From: Terebella lapidaria
Taxonomy: Eukaryota; Annelida; Polychaeta; Terebellida; Terebellidae
Direction of reading: 5' to 3'
NCBI GenBank assembly: GCA_949152475.1
Contig: OX424565.1
Coordinates: 10,857,953 to 10,921,952, forward strand
DNA length: 64,000 nucleotides
Part shown: one piece after another, positions 36,330-49,788 of the stretch
How the letters are laid out: the number at the start of each line of letters is the position of its first letter
Numbering within the stretch: position 1 is the stretch's first letter
Notes under the pieces: model-generated
What the model saw: only the letters and a program-made list of their open reading frames with translations
What the model was told of the DNA's origin: nothing
Databases searched by the model: none
Translations under genes and position numbers: made by a program

Positions 36330-36420
36330 GCCGGTGACTGGATTCGAACCCATGTCAGCTAGCGGCCATGAACACCATTGCTTCAAGAGCCACCCATCTT
36401 ATCCACTCGGCCACACAGGT
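36330..36420 (-). pseudogene. tRNA-Ser-like relic in U2
   Basis: 91 bases, the same layout as the U1 copy with A box TGGCCGAGTGG and B box GGGTTCGAATCC. The acceptor 3' strand is CACCGGC here, so the first pair of the acceptor stem is lost compared with U1. Confidence 0.75.
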
Positions 36421-39400
36421 GGTCCATGCATATGGCACATTATGTGAAGAATTGCTCTTCGTTGGCATAAAATGAGACGCATTTCCTTTTCCTCTGTGTT
36501 ACACAAGTGATGATAAAGTATGACTACTTCCATTTGCAGAACCAGTTTCAAAGTTTGTCTTTATACTTTCCTCAGACATTTGATGATGGTGTCATGGTGA
36601 TGAGATAGAACCAGTTTTAAAGATAGGTAAAAGGGCATGCTTAGTTGATCAATACCACACACTAACTCCTTCCTCAAGCAATCAGAATGCACAATATTAT
36701 TATTGCAAACTCAAGAGTAGATGGATCAATAGCGATAAGTAAGGTACCACTTGGACCATTATTTAAGACCAGCAATCAGTGTTCAATACTGACTGTGACC
36801 GTGCTGAATCCACTTATACTTTTCCATACCCATTAATAGTATTCTGTTATTCTTCGTACGAGCATAGGACCCATATGTTGGACGCGATTTGGACAGTTTT
36901 CTTTGTTATAAAGAGAGGACCACGGGGCCAGGATTATGGGGTACGGAGGTCGAAGCGTTCGGGGAGATTTATTAACCATACTGGGCACGTATGAAAGGCG
37001 AGAAGAAATATCCCACGTAATGAGATAATTATGGACTTATGTACTGCACATATAACAGGTTACGCTGCATTTATTTGACTCAGTAGTCGGTTACTGTATA
37101 ATTGGAAAAGCGTGCAGGTGTTGAGTTTTGTATCATATATTAAATAGACATAAAGCTATCACATCAAAATAAATAAAATATTATTTCATTTTTGTATTTT
37201 ATCGACAGATGTTTTTTTTTGGAAATCAAATGAAATTCTCCTTGTATTCAAATTGTTGAAATGTGGACCTAAAGCGGTTGATGGTATTGAGGTTGATACA
37301 CAGAAAAAAAACAGCACAGCACTTAATTAGACTGCTTTCCCCACCCGTTCTCTATAGAGATCCACATTATTAAAAACCTACCAAGTATAAGACTGTATAT
37401 TCATAGATATGGTTTAAATGGTTGAACGATTCAAATAATGAGGTGCAAGATTGTAAGTGTGTATTAACTGCAATCGATACTCCGTTGATAAAAGCTGACG
37501 ATAAAGTGGGACAAACATTTCACAAGTGACGTATACTTTAGTGCGATACTGTCTGAAATATTAAGGCATGTCAGAACCGTTTAAATAACTAAAAATCTGT
37601 GTTGTTACCTTCATAAAATATTGTGTTGGTCAGCGGTTTAAAAATGGAAACGAAAATTATATTGCCTATTTCAAGATTTTATTTGTTGGCAGTGAAAAAA
37701 TATAAAGTTGAACACGATACAATACAGTGAAATAATTTATTGATTTGTGTCTGAAATAAAAGGTAATCGTATTGAGTATTTTGAAATTCATAGCATCAGA
37801 AAAGTATATATGATAGTTATCCCCAGATTTGTGATATTAGCCGCAGATTTTATCTTACATAAATAATTTCCTCCGTGAGCCGGCCTGGTCATCCACATCA
37901 TGCCTTACTTGGTCTCTACCACTAGATACAAGGCCCTGGAGACGAAGTGTCCAGTGTCCCTCCCAAACGCCATATGAGATGATTTTATGGTGCAGTTGTA
38001 AAAGCAGGTAATACATTAGGGATCTCGTATTTTGATGAAGTGGACACACACATTAACCTCTCGATAACGGCCTCGTCTTTTGTTCCACCACGATACTAAT
38101 GATGGGCTGTAAACAAATTAAACTGGAAAACAAACACTCGCGCTAGTAATCATAGAGCCCAGAGGCCAATAACAATGTCCTTATTATCGTCCATGTTTTG
38201 GGGGTGGGGCTGGAACTGACACCTGCTTGAAGATGCTCTGCATGATGACAGCTTAGTACTAGTTGCCAAAAAAAAAATGCTGTAAACTGATTCGTTGGCA
38301 AAAAATACGTTTACCATTCAATCAGAATGCTTTTTATGCGAAGTGGTAAAATGTTCTGTGGAATTATGTATTGCAGTATTAATCGCCCTATTTTTCAACC
38401 CCAATACGCGAATAATCACATTTATATCAAGCAGAATAATGCCTCATTTTCTGACATGCAAATCGAGTTTGGATGCTGCCAGTCGAAATTTTAGTTTCGA
38501 TTGTTGAGTCGCCAATACATGTTTCTAGTTATATTCCGTGTCGTGTTACTTTACACGAATGAGCAAGTGATTAACACGACATTCCACACGTGCTTTGTTT
38601 CCGTAATCAGACTGTGTAAAAGTATTTAATGAAGTTTTGTATGAAGTTTTGTACAAGTCCATGTGAGCTTGCAATTGCATCATACAAAGAACTCCATCAT
38701 TGATAATGATTACTTTATTGTGTTTCTGGTAATTATTGTCCCATAATTGACCCCTTTTCAGTCATTTGGTGGATCGAATGTATTTCGGTATTACCGTATA
38801 CATAGGCATAGTACACTATAAGGTAATAAATATTAGTTGTCCTCTTTGTCGATAGTTTGGTTGTTCGAATGTTTTAAAATACTGCGATATTACACACAAA
38901 AATAGTGCAATTCAAAGTCTAACCTGTTTGAGCCTATTTCCAATTTCGATACATCGTTTTAAATACCCACAATACAATACTGAACGTTTACAGTCTACTG
39001 AACCTGACATATTATCAATCAGCGATTAGGAAAAGAGCAAAGATGGTGCCCAATCTGTTGCTTTTGAACACTGTGCTGAACTGAAGAAAGACCTGACTAA
39101 ACATTTCACAATTCTTCTTATCATAACTCAATTAGTCATGTCATAATAACTCATTTAGTCGATTTGGCTACATTCTTATACAGTCTTGCGTTTCATGAAA
39201 GTGATATGTACATTAAAAATGTCATATTGAGGAATAAATGAGGAATATTTAAATTTGTGCTACGACTACTAGTGTGCTACGATTACTAGTGTTTTGTGAT
39301 CACTAGTGTTACTAGTACTGGAGGAAAACTATTACGATTACGACTATGAGTTCTGTTTTAAGAAATGTACCTAGGAATAATATTCCTGCTTGGTCCATGA

Positions 39401-39809
39401 AATTTGCTGTTGACCACAAAAATCTGCCAATCTCGTGTCAGGTCAGTTGACCGTTTGGACGTTCAGATGTATTTCCGAAATTATGTCCATGGATAGCTAT
39501 GGAATATATTGTGTTATGCAAACCAGAATTAGATGATTTTTTTCCAACTAAGGACGCAAATTCATACTGGTGAATCCAGATTGATTCGTTGAATAGCCAC
39601 TCGATTGGTTTATCTACAATAAATGCTAGAATTCTAGATTGAAACATGGAAGATTATTTTCTCCATCCTATTTTCTTCTATTCGTTACATTTATATCTTC
39701 GTTATTGATTGACCAACAGATCATCCACGTCAATACCGTGTTCTGGTCAAGTACTTGCCGTACTGGTGTGTTTTTATCGTTCTGTACCTGTTTGGGTGTG
39801 TGTGTTTAT

Positions 39810-39818
39810 GGGGGGGGG
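39810..39818 (+). repeat. G9 tract in U2
   Basis: Contracted version of the G15 tract at the same site in U0 and U1; the U3 equivalent is 45890-45898. Confidence 0.9.
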
Positions 39819-40069
39819 AGTGTCTACACTCGAAATTTCATTGAATGTTTATATCTTGTTTCTCGTACTCTGCAATTTATTGTATCCTGTTCCGTAATAT
39901 ATTTTTGTGGTATCTGACTACTCGATAGGAGAGGACAATACATTTGCACAATTGCACAAAGAGTTTATCATGAGTATACATTACACTTCGATTGTACTCT
40001 TTGAGCAGTACCTTGACAGCAATACCACACGGTGAATTTTAGAACTTCTCATTAGGCCTAACAAAAATT

Positions 40070-41055
40070 AAATTTCTGTTTCTCGTCCCCGCCCACCTGT
40101 GTTCAAAAGCAGCCTCCCGGATTTTTTATTTGCGATTCTCAAGTAAAAAATAACAAGGGTGCTGTAGCTCACCGGCAATCATGAGAATTGCATAGAATAC
40201 TGATTTTCCAACATATAAATTGTTACACTGATGTTAAAATCTATTGTTAAAACATGTTCGTAAATGTTGCTAAAATAACGATTTCTGTATGGACTATAAC
40301 ACGAAATCAAGTTCCATCTCGAAAGATTTTTTTCGTTAATGACATATTTTCACAGACCGTCGATTCAAGGCAACAAAACTTAAACACACCACGAAGGTAC
40401 ATAAGGAGAATTTTATACATGATTTTGAGGAAAACTGTCTGACTAGATCTTGCGAAAATGGCCACCAAAGACAAAATTCATCGTTTTTGTGACAAAAAAG
40501 GTCGTTTTGACCTTTCAAGGTCATTGAAGGTCAAATTTAAGGTCACCACTCAAACCGCAATATATCATGTATATGATTTCCCATTTGAAAGTGTCAATAC
40601 TTAGGCTCTATCCTGAAGTGTTCTATGAGTTTACTTCGCACAGCTCCCATTATGAAGGAAAAGTCCAAAAACATTTTCAATGGCCAATTTTTTTTTCTCC
40701 AAATGGCTCAAAACGAATAGTGACTCGATTTGGGACAAAATATTTTTTTTTCGCCGACCCGTCAAAAAATCAAAATGGCCACCACACGCGGACCATCGAT
40801 TCAAGGGCAACGAAACTTATACATGTCATAGAGGTACATGAGAGGAATGTTTTGAAACGAAAATCTCAAAACTGATCAAACAGTTTTTGAGAAAATGGCC
40901 ACCAAAGTCCAAAATTGACAATTTTCGGAGAAAATGGCCGCCAAATCGGCAAAAACGGTTCATTCAAATTTTTTTTAAAAAACGTCTTTAGATACTAGCC
41001 CAAAGTATGTTCTGAATTTTATGGGGAAATTCATCATGTCAAAATGACCATCAGT
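40070..41055. repeat. About 1-kb insert with internal dimer, U2 copy
   Basis: Identical to 34061-34975 over most of its length at the 6080-base shift. Confidence 0.85.
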
Positions 41056-42409
41056 AGGTGGAAAATATTTAGACCTATATGTGATATACCTAGTTCATGT
41101 TTATTCACTTTATTTTTTTCAATTAGATCAACGATCCTATTGTTGATTAGATGTCCAACAATTGTAAGCTGCATCCGACAGGTGTACAATGGTGACAATG
41201 ATATTTCACGATTTGTCTGGCCCAAAACAGACGGAAAAGAGGAATTCGAATACTGGTGATCAGGGCATTGTTGTGGAAGTATGTTATATTCAAACGTCAT
41301 TGCATTAAACATAGCCCGACTCGACATTCTCGAGAGTTCGGACATGAACTACGAACAAATGACAAATCAGAAAAGTGTTAAACATTCACTGCAGACCTTG
41401 GGATCGTGCAATAACAAGCAACTTCTGGATTGTTCGTCCCAATGACACCAAATGACATTTGCTCCTCCGTTTGTAGGCCTACTCATATAGGCTATCTGTT
41501 TTGATGTCCAGAACAATGTCATTATTTCCGTTAACACCCACAGTCTGTGGAAGGTAGCAGCCTCTACAAGGTTCGAATATAAAAAAGATACAGTTTCCTG
41601 TCTATTCACTTTTAACGACAATGGACATATTTCCGCTTCTTCGAAAAAATAATTCACAGTAATGAGTGCATTATACTGAATTCACTATAGATACACACGC
41701 CCCTGCAATTATATTCAAGCGAGAGACGTGCTGTTTGACGCCTAGTTCTTTGCAAGGACACACGTGCTCCTAGTATTACACGGCATAGGAACCTAAACCC
41801 CATTCAATAATTTGTATTTGTTCCATATCAGCAATACTCGGACGTCTCATATCTCATGTTGTATATCTCGCAAGTAACAGTTCTTGGGGGCAACATACCG
41901 CGTACCAGTGCGCATATAGAAGGTCCATAACACGTGCCTTTCGTAGATGACGTGAACGATACTGGGACGTGTACCATTTTATTAATGTAGATCATTTGTG
42001 AAAATTATCAATTTACCCGATAACAAGTAATAATTGAGAGTAATAATTATCACTAATACGGACATACATGTAGTTATGTGAACCAGAATATTTCACACCA
42101 GAATGACATTGTCATGACATATGGACCACAACATGTATGTCATGACATAATGATAATATTAATTTAAAGTTGGGATCTTACATGGAATGTTACATCAAAC
42201 AGCCGTACCCACACGCTTATGTAATGCATGACAATTATGTAATTGCTCTATAATTTATTATATAATAATTATCAGTATTAATACATGCAATCGGATTGTG
42301 GTGATATGCAATTATATCTTCTTTATCCCCGTCGAGTGATTATTCGGAGAGCACATTCGATGGAAAAACCTTTGTGTTCTCACCAAGATTAAAATTCCAC
42401 CTACTTTGT

Positions 42410-42500
42410 GCCGGTGACTGGATTCGAACCCATGTCAGCTAGCGGCCATGAACACCATTGCTTCAAGAGCCACCCATCTTATCCACTCGGCCACACAGGT
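42410..42500 (-). pseudogene. tRNA-Ser-like relic in U3
   Basis: Identical to the U2 copy. Confidence 0.75.
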
Positions 42501-45500
42501 GGTCCATGCATATGGCACATTATGTGAAGAATTGCTCTTCGTTGGCATAAAATGAGACGCATTTCCTTTTCCTCTGTGTTACACAAGTGATGATAAAGTA
42601 TGACTACTTCCATTTGCAGAACCAGTTTCAAAGTTTGTCTTTATACTTTCCTCAGACATTTGATGATGGTGTCATGGTGATGAGATAGAACCAGTTTTAA
42701 AGATAGGTAAAAGGGCATGCTTAGTTGATCAATACCACACACTAACTCCTTCCTCAAGCAATCAGAATGCACAATATTATTATTGCAAACTCAAGAGTAG
42801 ATGGATCAATAGCGATAAGTAAGGTACCACTTGGACCATTATTTAAGACCAGCAATCAGTGTTCAATACTGACTGTGACCGTGCTGAATCCACTTATACT
42901 TTTCCATACCCATTAATAGTATTCTGTTATTCTTCGTACGAGCATAGGACCCATATGTTGGACGCGATTTGGACAGTTTTCTTTGTTATAAAGAGAGGAC
43001 CACGGGGCCAGGATTATGGGGTACGGAGGTCGAAGCGTTCGGGGAGATTTATTAACCATACTGGGCACGTATGAAAGGCGAGAAGAAATATCCCACGTAA
43101 TGAGATAATTATGGACTTATGTACTGCACATATAACAGGTTACGCTGCATTTATTTGACTCAGTAGTCGGTTACTGTATAATTGGAAAAGCGTGCAGGTG
43201 TTGAGTTTTGTATCATATATTAAATAGACATAAAGCTATCACATCAAAATAAATAAAATATTATTTCATTTTTGTATTTTATCGACAGATGTTTTTTTTT
43301 GGAAATCAAATGAAATTCTCCTTGTATTCAAATTGTTGAAATGTGGACCTAAAGCGGTTGATGGTATTGAGGTTGATACACAGAAAAAAAACAGCACAGC
43401 ACTTAATTAGACTGCTTTCCCCACCCGTTCTCTATAGAGATCCACATTATTAAAAACCTACCAAGTATAAGACTGTATATTCATAGATATGGTTTAAATG
43501 GTTGAACGATTCAAATAATGAGGTGCAAGATTGTAAGTGTGTATTAACTGCAATCGATACTCCGTTGATAAAAGCTGACGATAAAGTGGGACAAACATTT
43601 CACAAGTGACGTATACTTTAGTGCGATACTGTCTGAAATATTAAGGCATGTCAGAACCGTTTAAATAACTAAAAATCTGTGTTGTTACCTTCATAAAATA
43701 TTGTGTTGGTCAGCGGTTTAAAAATGGAAACGAAAATTATATTGCCTATTTCAAGATTTTATTTGTTGGCAGTGAAAAAATATAAAGTTGAACACGATAC
43801 AATACAGTGAAATAATTTATTGATTTGTGTCTGAAATAAAAGGTAATCGTATTGAGTATTTTGAAATTCATAGCATCAGAAAAGTATATATGATAGTTAT
43901 CCCCAGATTTGTGATATTAGCCGCAGATTTTATCTTACATAAATAATTTCCTCCGTGAGCCGGCCTGGTCATCCACATCATGCCTTACTTGGTCTCTACC
44001 ACTAGATACAAGGCCCTGGAGACGAAGTGTCCAGTGTCCCTCCCAAACGCCATATGAGATGATTTTATGGTGCAGTTGTAAAAGCAGGTAATACATTAGG
44101 GATCTCGTATTTTGATGAAGTGGACACACACATTAACCTCTCGATAACGGCCTCGTCTTTTGTTCCACCACGATACTAATGATGGGCTGTAAACAAATTA
44201 AACTGGAAAACAAACACTCGCGCTAGTAATCATAGAGCCCAGAGGCCAATAACAATGTCCTTATTATCGTCCATGTTTTGGGGGTGGGGCTGGAACTGAC
44301 ACCTGCTTGAAGATGCTCTGCATGATGACAGCTTAGTACTAGTTGCCAAAAAAAAAATGCTGTAAACTGATTCGTTGGCAAAAAATACGTTTACCATTCA
44401 ATCAGAATGCTTTTTATGCGAAGTGGTAAAATGTTCTGTGGAATTATGTATTGCAGTATTAATCGCCCTATTTTTCAACCCCAATACGCGAATAATCACA
44501 TTTATATCAAGCAGAATAATGCCTCATTTTCTGACATGCAAATCGAGTTTGGATGCTGCCAGTCGAAATTTTAGTTTCGATTGTTGAGTCGCCAATACAT
44601 GTTTCTAGTTATATTCCGTGTCGTGTTACTTTACACGAATGAGCAAGTGATTAACACGACATTCCACACGTGCTTTGTTTCCGTAATCAGACTGTGTAAA
44701 AGTATTTAATGAAGTTTTGTATGAAGTTTTGTACAAGTCCATGTGAGCTTGCAATTGCATCATACAAAGAACTCCATCATTGATAATGATTACTTTATTG
44801 TGTTTCTGGTAATTATTGTCCCATAATTGACCCCTTTTCAGTCATTTGGTGGATCGAATGTATTTCGGTATTACCGTATACATAGGCATAGTACACTATA
44901 AGGTAATAAATATTAGTTGTCCTCTTTGTCGATAGTTTGGTTGTTCGAATGTTTTAAAATACTGCGATATTACACACAAAAATAGTGCAATTCAAAGTCT
45001 AACCTGTTTGAGCCTATTTCCAATTTCGATACATCGTTTTAAATACCCACAATACAATACTGAACGTTTACAGTCTACTGAACCTGACATATTATCAATC
45101 AGCGATTAGGAAAAGAGCAAAGATGGTGCCCAATCTGTTGCTTTTGAACACTGTGCTGAACTGAAGAAAGACCTGACTAAACATTTCACAATTCTTCTTA
45201 TCATAACTCAATTAGTCATGTCATAATAACTCATTTAGTCGATTTGGCTACATTCTTATACAGTCTTGCGTTTCATGAAAGTGATATGTACATTAAAAAT
45301 GTCATATTGAGGAATAAATGAGGAATATTTAAATTTGTGCTACGACTACTAGTGTGCTACGATTACTAGTGTTTTGTGATCACTAGTGTTACTAGTACTG
45401 GAGGAAAACTATTACGATTACGACTATGAGTTCTGTTTTAAGAAATGTACCTAGGAATAATATTCCTGCTTGGTCCATGAAATTTGCTGTTGACCACAAA

Positions 45501-46149
45501 AATCTGCCAATCTCGTGTCAGGTCAGTTGACCGTTTGGACGTTCAGATGTATTTCCGAAATTATGTCCATGGATAGCTATGGAATATATTGTGTTATGCA
45601 AACCAGAATTAGATGATTTTTTTCCAACTAAGGACGCAAATTCATACTGGTGAATCCAGATTGATTCGTTGAATAGCCACTCGATTGGTTTATCTACAAT
45701 AAATGCTAGAATTCTAGATTGAAACATGGAAGATTATTTTCTCCATCCTATTTTCTTCTATTCGTTACATTTATATCTTCGTTATTGATTGACCAACAGA
45801 TCATCCACGTCAATACCGTGTTCTGGTCAAGTACTTGCCGTACTGGTGTGTTTTTATCGTTCTGTACCTGTTTGGGTGTGTGTGTTTATGGGGGGGGGAG
45901 TGTCTACACTCGAAATTTCATTGAATGTTTATATCTTGTTTCTCGTACTCTGCAATTTATTGTATCCTGTTCCGTAATATATTTTTGTGGTATCTGACTA
46001 CTCGATAGGAGAGGACAATACATTTGCACAATTGCACAAAGAGTTTATCATGAGTATACATTACACTTCGATTGTACTCTTTGAGCAGTACCTTGACAGC
46101 AATACCACACGGTGAATTTTAGAACTTCTCATTAGGCCTAACAAAAATT

Positions 46150-47135
46150 AAATTTCTGTTTCTCGTCCCCGCCCACCTGTGTTCAAAAGCAGCCTCCCGG
46201 ATTTTTTATTTGCGATTCTCAAGTAAAAAATAACAAGGGTGCTGTAGCTCACCGGCAATCATGAGAATTGCATAGAATACTGATTTTCCAACATATAAAT
46301 TGTTACACTGATGTTAAAATCTATTGTTAAAACATGTTCGTAAATGTTGCTAAAATAACGATTTCTGTATGGACTATAACACGAAATCAAGTTCCATCTC
46401 GAAAGATTTTTTTCGTTAATGACATATTTTCACAGACCGTCGATTCAAGGCAACAAAACTTAAACACACCACGAAGGTACATAAGGAGAATTTTATACAT
46501 GATTTTGAGGAAAACTGTCTGACTAGATCTTGCGAAAATGGCCACCAAAGACAAAATTCATCGTTTTTGTGACAAAAAAGGTCGTTTTGACCTTTCAAGG
46601 TCATTGAAGGTCAAATTTAAGGTCACCACTCAAACCGCAATATATCATGTATATGATTTCCCATTTGAAAGTGTCAATACTTAGGCTCTATCCTGAAGTG
46701 TTCTATGAGTTTACTTCGCACAGCTCCCATTATGAAGGAAAAGTCCAAAAACATTTTCAATGGCCAATTTTTTTTTCTCCAAATGGCTCAAAACGAATAG
46801 TGACTCGATTTGGGACAAAATATTTTTTTTTCGCCGACCCGTCAAAAAATCAAAATGGCCACCACACGCGGACCATCGATTCAAGGGCAACGAAACTTAT
46901 ACATGTCATAGAGGTACATGAGAGGAATGTTTTGAAACGAAAATCTCAAAACTGATCAAACAGTTTTTGAGAAAATGGCCACCAAAGTCCAAAATTGACA
47001 ATTTTCGGAGAAAATGGCCGCCAAATCGGCAAAAACGGTTCATTCAAATTTTTTTTGAAAAACGTCTTTAGATACTAGCCCAAAGTATGTTCTGAATTTT
47101 ATGGGGAAATTCATCATGTCAAAATGACCATCAGT
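46150..47135. repeat. About 1-kb insert with internal dimer, U3 copy
   Basis: Same as the U2 copy except for single-base changes near 47057 and 47149. Confidence 0.85.
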
Positions 47136-48268
47136 AGGTGGAAAATATTAGACCTATATGTGATATACCTAGTTCATGTTTATTCACTTTATTTTTTTCA
47201 ATTAGATCAACGATCCTATTGTTGATTAGATGTCCAACAATTGTAAGCTGCATCCGACAGGTGTACAATGGTGACAATGATATTTCACGATTTGTCTGGC
47301 CCAAAACAGACGGAAAAGATGAATTCGAATACTGGTGATCAGGGCATTGATGTGGAAGTATGTTATATTCAAACGTCATTGCATTAAACATAGCCCGACT
47401 CGACATTCTCGAGAGTTCGGACATGAACTACGAACAAATGACAAATCAGAAAAGTGTTAAACATTCACTGCAGACCTTGGGATCGTGCAATAACAAGCAA
47501 CTTCTGGATTGTTCGTCCCAATGACACCAAATGACATTTGCTCCTCCGTTTGTAAGCCTACTCATATAGGCTATCTGTTTTGATGTCCAGAACAATGTCA
47601 TTATTTCCGTTAACACCCACAGTCTGTGGAAGGTAGCATCCTCTACAAGGTTCGGATATAAAAAAGATGCAGTTTCCTGTCTATTCACTTTTGACGACAC
47701 TAATCTGATGGACACATTTCCGCTTCTTCGAAAAAAATAATTCACAGTAATGAGTATCTTATACTGGATTGACTATACACACGCCCCTGCAATTATATTC
47801 AAACAAGAGACGTGCTGTTTGATGCTTAGTTGTTTGCAAGGACACACGTGCACCTAGTACTACATAGTATAGGAACCTCTTGGAGTGACATACCGCCTAC
47901 CAATACACGCATGTATGATGTCAGAGGTTGATCCAGGACTTTGTGTTAGAAAGTTAGAAGGGGGGACGGGGAAGGGGTGCCAATTTCGGGTGAAGTTATT
48001 GAGAGGGGAGAATGGGTCGAGCGAAGCGAAAGCGAAACGAGCTTTGCCGGTCTGGGAGGGGGGGGGGGGGGGGTAGCTGTTAGCCCCCACAAGGAAATCG
48101 CAAAAGCGCTGTCGCTCATCATCTCTGAAGCAGTAAGATGCGATAATTATTACTTGCATTATTGAAATTGCAAGATAAACATGAGCGGTCTGGGGGCTTT
48201 GCAAAAAATTGCGAAATTAATGTTTCCCAAATCATTTCTAAGATGTACAATTCAGCGCCGGACCTTTA

Positions 48269-48271
<3 letters not shown>

Positions 48272-48318
<47 letters not shown>
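48272..48318. repeat. (CT)n microsatellite
   Basis: About 23 uninterrupted CT dinucleotides; on the minus strand it translates to poly(Arg-Glu), which is not a real protein. Confidence 0.97.
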
Positions 48319-48320
<2 letters not shown>

Positions 48321-48531
48321 CGGTTATAGAGGGGGGGGGGGGTGCTCGATTCTCCGATCCGCCTGTGGGTGTACATATACACGTACTTAATGAAAAATGT
48401 GAGAGAACCATCATACTCACACTTTGCTGTGACATCACAATGATGACGGAAAAATCATTATAAGCATAAGTGCCGTGAAAACAATCGATTTCGTGACTAT
48501 TGGTCATATTTCTTTTGTAATCGTGTGAGAA

Positions 48532-48661
48532 AATGCATTTGGCATTCTTTGAGTGCGATCATGATTTTTTTCAGCACCTGTCACCGAATCTAGGATTTGG
48601 ATTCGGTGACTTGTACTGAGGAAAAACTCATGATCGCACTCGAAAGAATGTCATATACATT
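48532..48661. repeat. Long inverted repeat, arms about 60 bp
   Basis: GAGTGCGATCATGA (48551-48564) pairs with TCATGATCGCACTC (48628-48641). TGTCACCGAATC (48579-48590) pairs with GATTCGGTGAC (48600-48610). The outer AATGCATTT-GGCATTC pairs with GAATGTC-ATATACATT. The loop is about nine bases and there are few mismatches. It is likely a foldback element or part of one. Confidence 0.92.
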
Positions 48662-48862
48662 CTTTTTGGTAATAAGGTAATAATTGAAAATTATCAATTC
48701 AGTACACTAATTAGTGAAATTTATCACTAATACGGAAAGGTGAACAAATTTATTTTTTTCCACTGGAATGACGTCATGACATGTATCAACCTGATAATTA
48801 TATTATTATAACCTGATATTTATAGCTTGATAATACCAAGATGAAAACACCACCTACTTTAT

Positions 48863-48951
48863 GCCAGTCATAGCATTTGAACCCATGTCATCTGCGTTCT
48901 GAACGCGTTGTTTCAAAGCCACCCGTCCTATCCACTCAACCCAACCATAGA
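48863..48951 (-). pseudogene. Degenerate tRNA-Ser-like relic in U4
   Basis: Aligned to the U1 copy by position and by the flanking AAAACACCACCTACTTT-TGCC. The B box has decayed to GGGTTCAAATGC and the A box to TTGAGTGG. This shows the tRNA-like segment was already in the ancestral unit. Confidence 0.6.
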
Positions 48952-49171
48952 GGGTGTCTACTCATATACGGTACATTGTGTGAAGGAATGTGGGCATGAC
49001 GTTGAGATACACTTCTGCTTCCTGGATGTTACACAGAAGTGATAGAAGTGGGGTCTCCGGAGTCACAGTCTTGAAAGTGGTCTTTTTTCCTCAGGGTATG
49101 GCCATGGTGTGTAAATCACGAGATGAAATTATTATTGAATATTAGAAATAGAACATGCTTAGTTCATGAAT

Positions 49172-49203
49172 TAGCCCAACTAATTCAGGATTTAGTTGGG
49201 CTA
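49172..49203. repeat. Small perfect hairpin in U4
   Basis: TAGCCCAACTAA (49172-49183) and TTAGTTGGGCTA (49192-49203), loop of eight bases. Confidence 0.85.
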
Positions 49204-49769
49204 GCACTTTTCCCAACTAATCAGACACACTGTAAACATTAATATTATAATTGCAAACGTAAGTGTAGCTTGATAATAATCAATACATATGCCACGCTGA
49301 CTATTATTATTCAACACCAGCTATCAGTATTTATTACTGACTGAAAACATGGCTTAGGAACAACCATTGATAATATTCTTCAGGAAACTACTTGGTAACT
49401 AGTATACGCAACCATAGGCCCCATATGGTGGATGCGATTTGGACAGCTTTCTTTGTTGTAAGAGCGGACCACGGGAGCTAGCGCTATGGGGTACGGAGGT
49501 CAAAGCGTTTGTGGAGATTTACTAACCACACTGGACATATATGAAAGGCGAGAAATCTCCCATGTAATGAGATAACTCTGCAGGATACTTATCTACATAT
49601 ATCTCGTTGTACTGCAGTTATTTTCCTCAGCAGTCGGTTGATATATTATGATATATATATAATTGGGAATAGGTTGTTAAATTGAAAACCGTAACATTAT
49701 ATGTTCATATTAGTCTAATGCATTAGTATCTAAACAGACACATATAGCTATTACAATGAAATACATTAC

Positions 49770-49788
49770 ATATATATATATATATATT
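49770..49788. repeat. (AT)n microsatellite
   Basis: About nine tandem AT dinucleotides in U4. Confidence 0.9.

Larger units (their letters stand above)
34993..41072. repeat. Tandem array unit U2 (6080 bp)
   Basis: Repeats in U3 at a distance of exactly 6080 bases. Line-by-line inspection of many stretches from 34061 to about 47056 showed no difference at this shift, including in runs such as the G9 and A tracts. Landmarks are as in U0. No gene recognised. Confidence 0.95.
41073..47151. repeat. Tandem array unit U3 (6079 bp)
   Basis: Same sequence as U2 until near its right end, where TTTTTTTTAAAAAAC (U2) becomes TTTTTTTTGAAAAAC (about 47057) and one T is lost in GAAAATATTAGACC. No gene recognised. 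Confidence 0.95.
47912..48662. repeat. About 750-bp insertion in U4 with G tracts, (CT)n and a hairpin
   Basis: U4 matches other units up to CATACCGCCTACCA and resumes near AATAATTGAAAATTATCAAT. The sequence between has no counterpart in U0-U3. It carries G16 (48058-48073), (CT)n, G12 (48331-48342) followed by GATCCGCCTGTG as at 14.7 kb, and the inverted repeat at 48532-48661. It may be two nested elements. Confidence 0.65.

Noticed and set aside
36779-36994. 71-codon frame conserved in U1-U3, related in U0 and U5
   Set aside because: U1, U2 and U3 are too similar for conservation to be informative, and in U0 and U5 the frame or its end changes. There is no domain resemblance.
48238-48507. 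Minus-strand frame with poly(Arg-Glu)
   Set aside because: The run is the (CT)n microsatellite read in one frame; nothing else in it looks coding.
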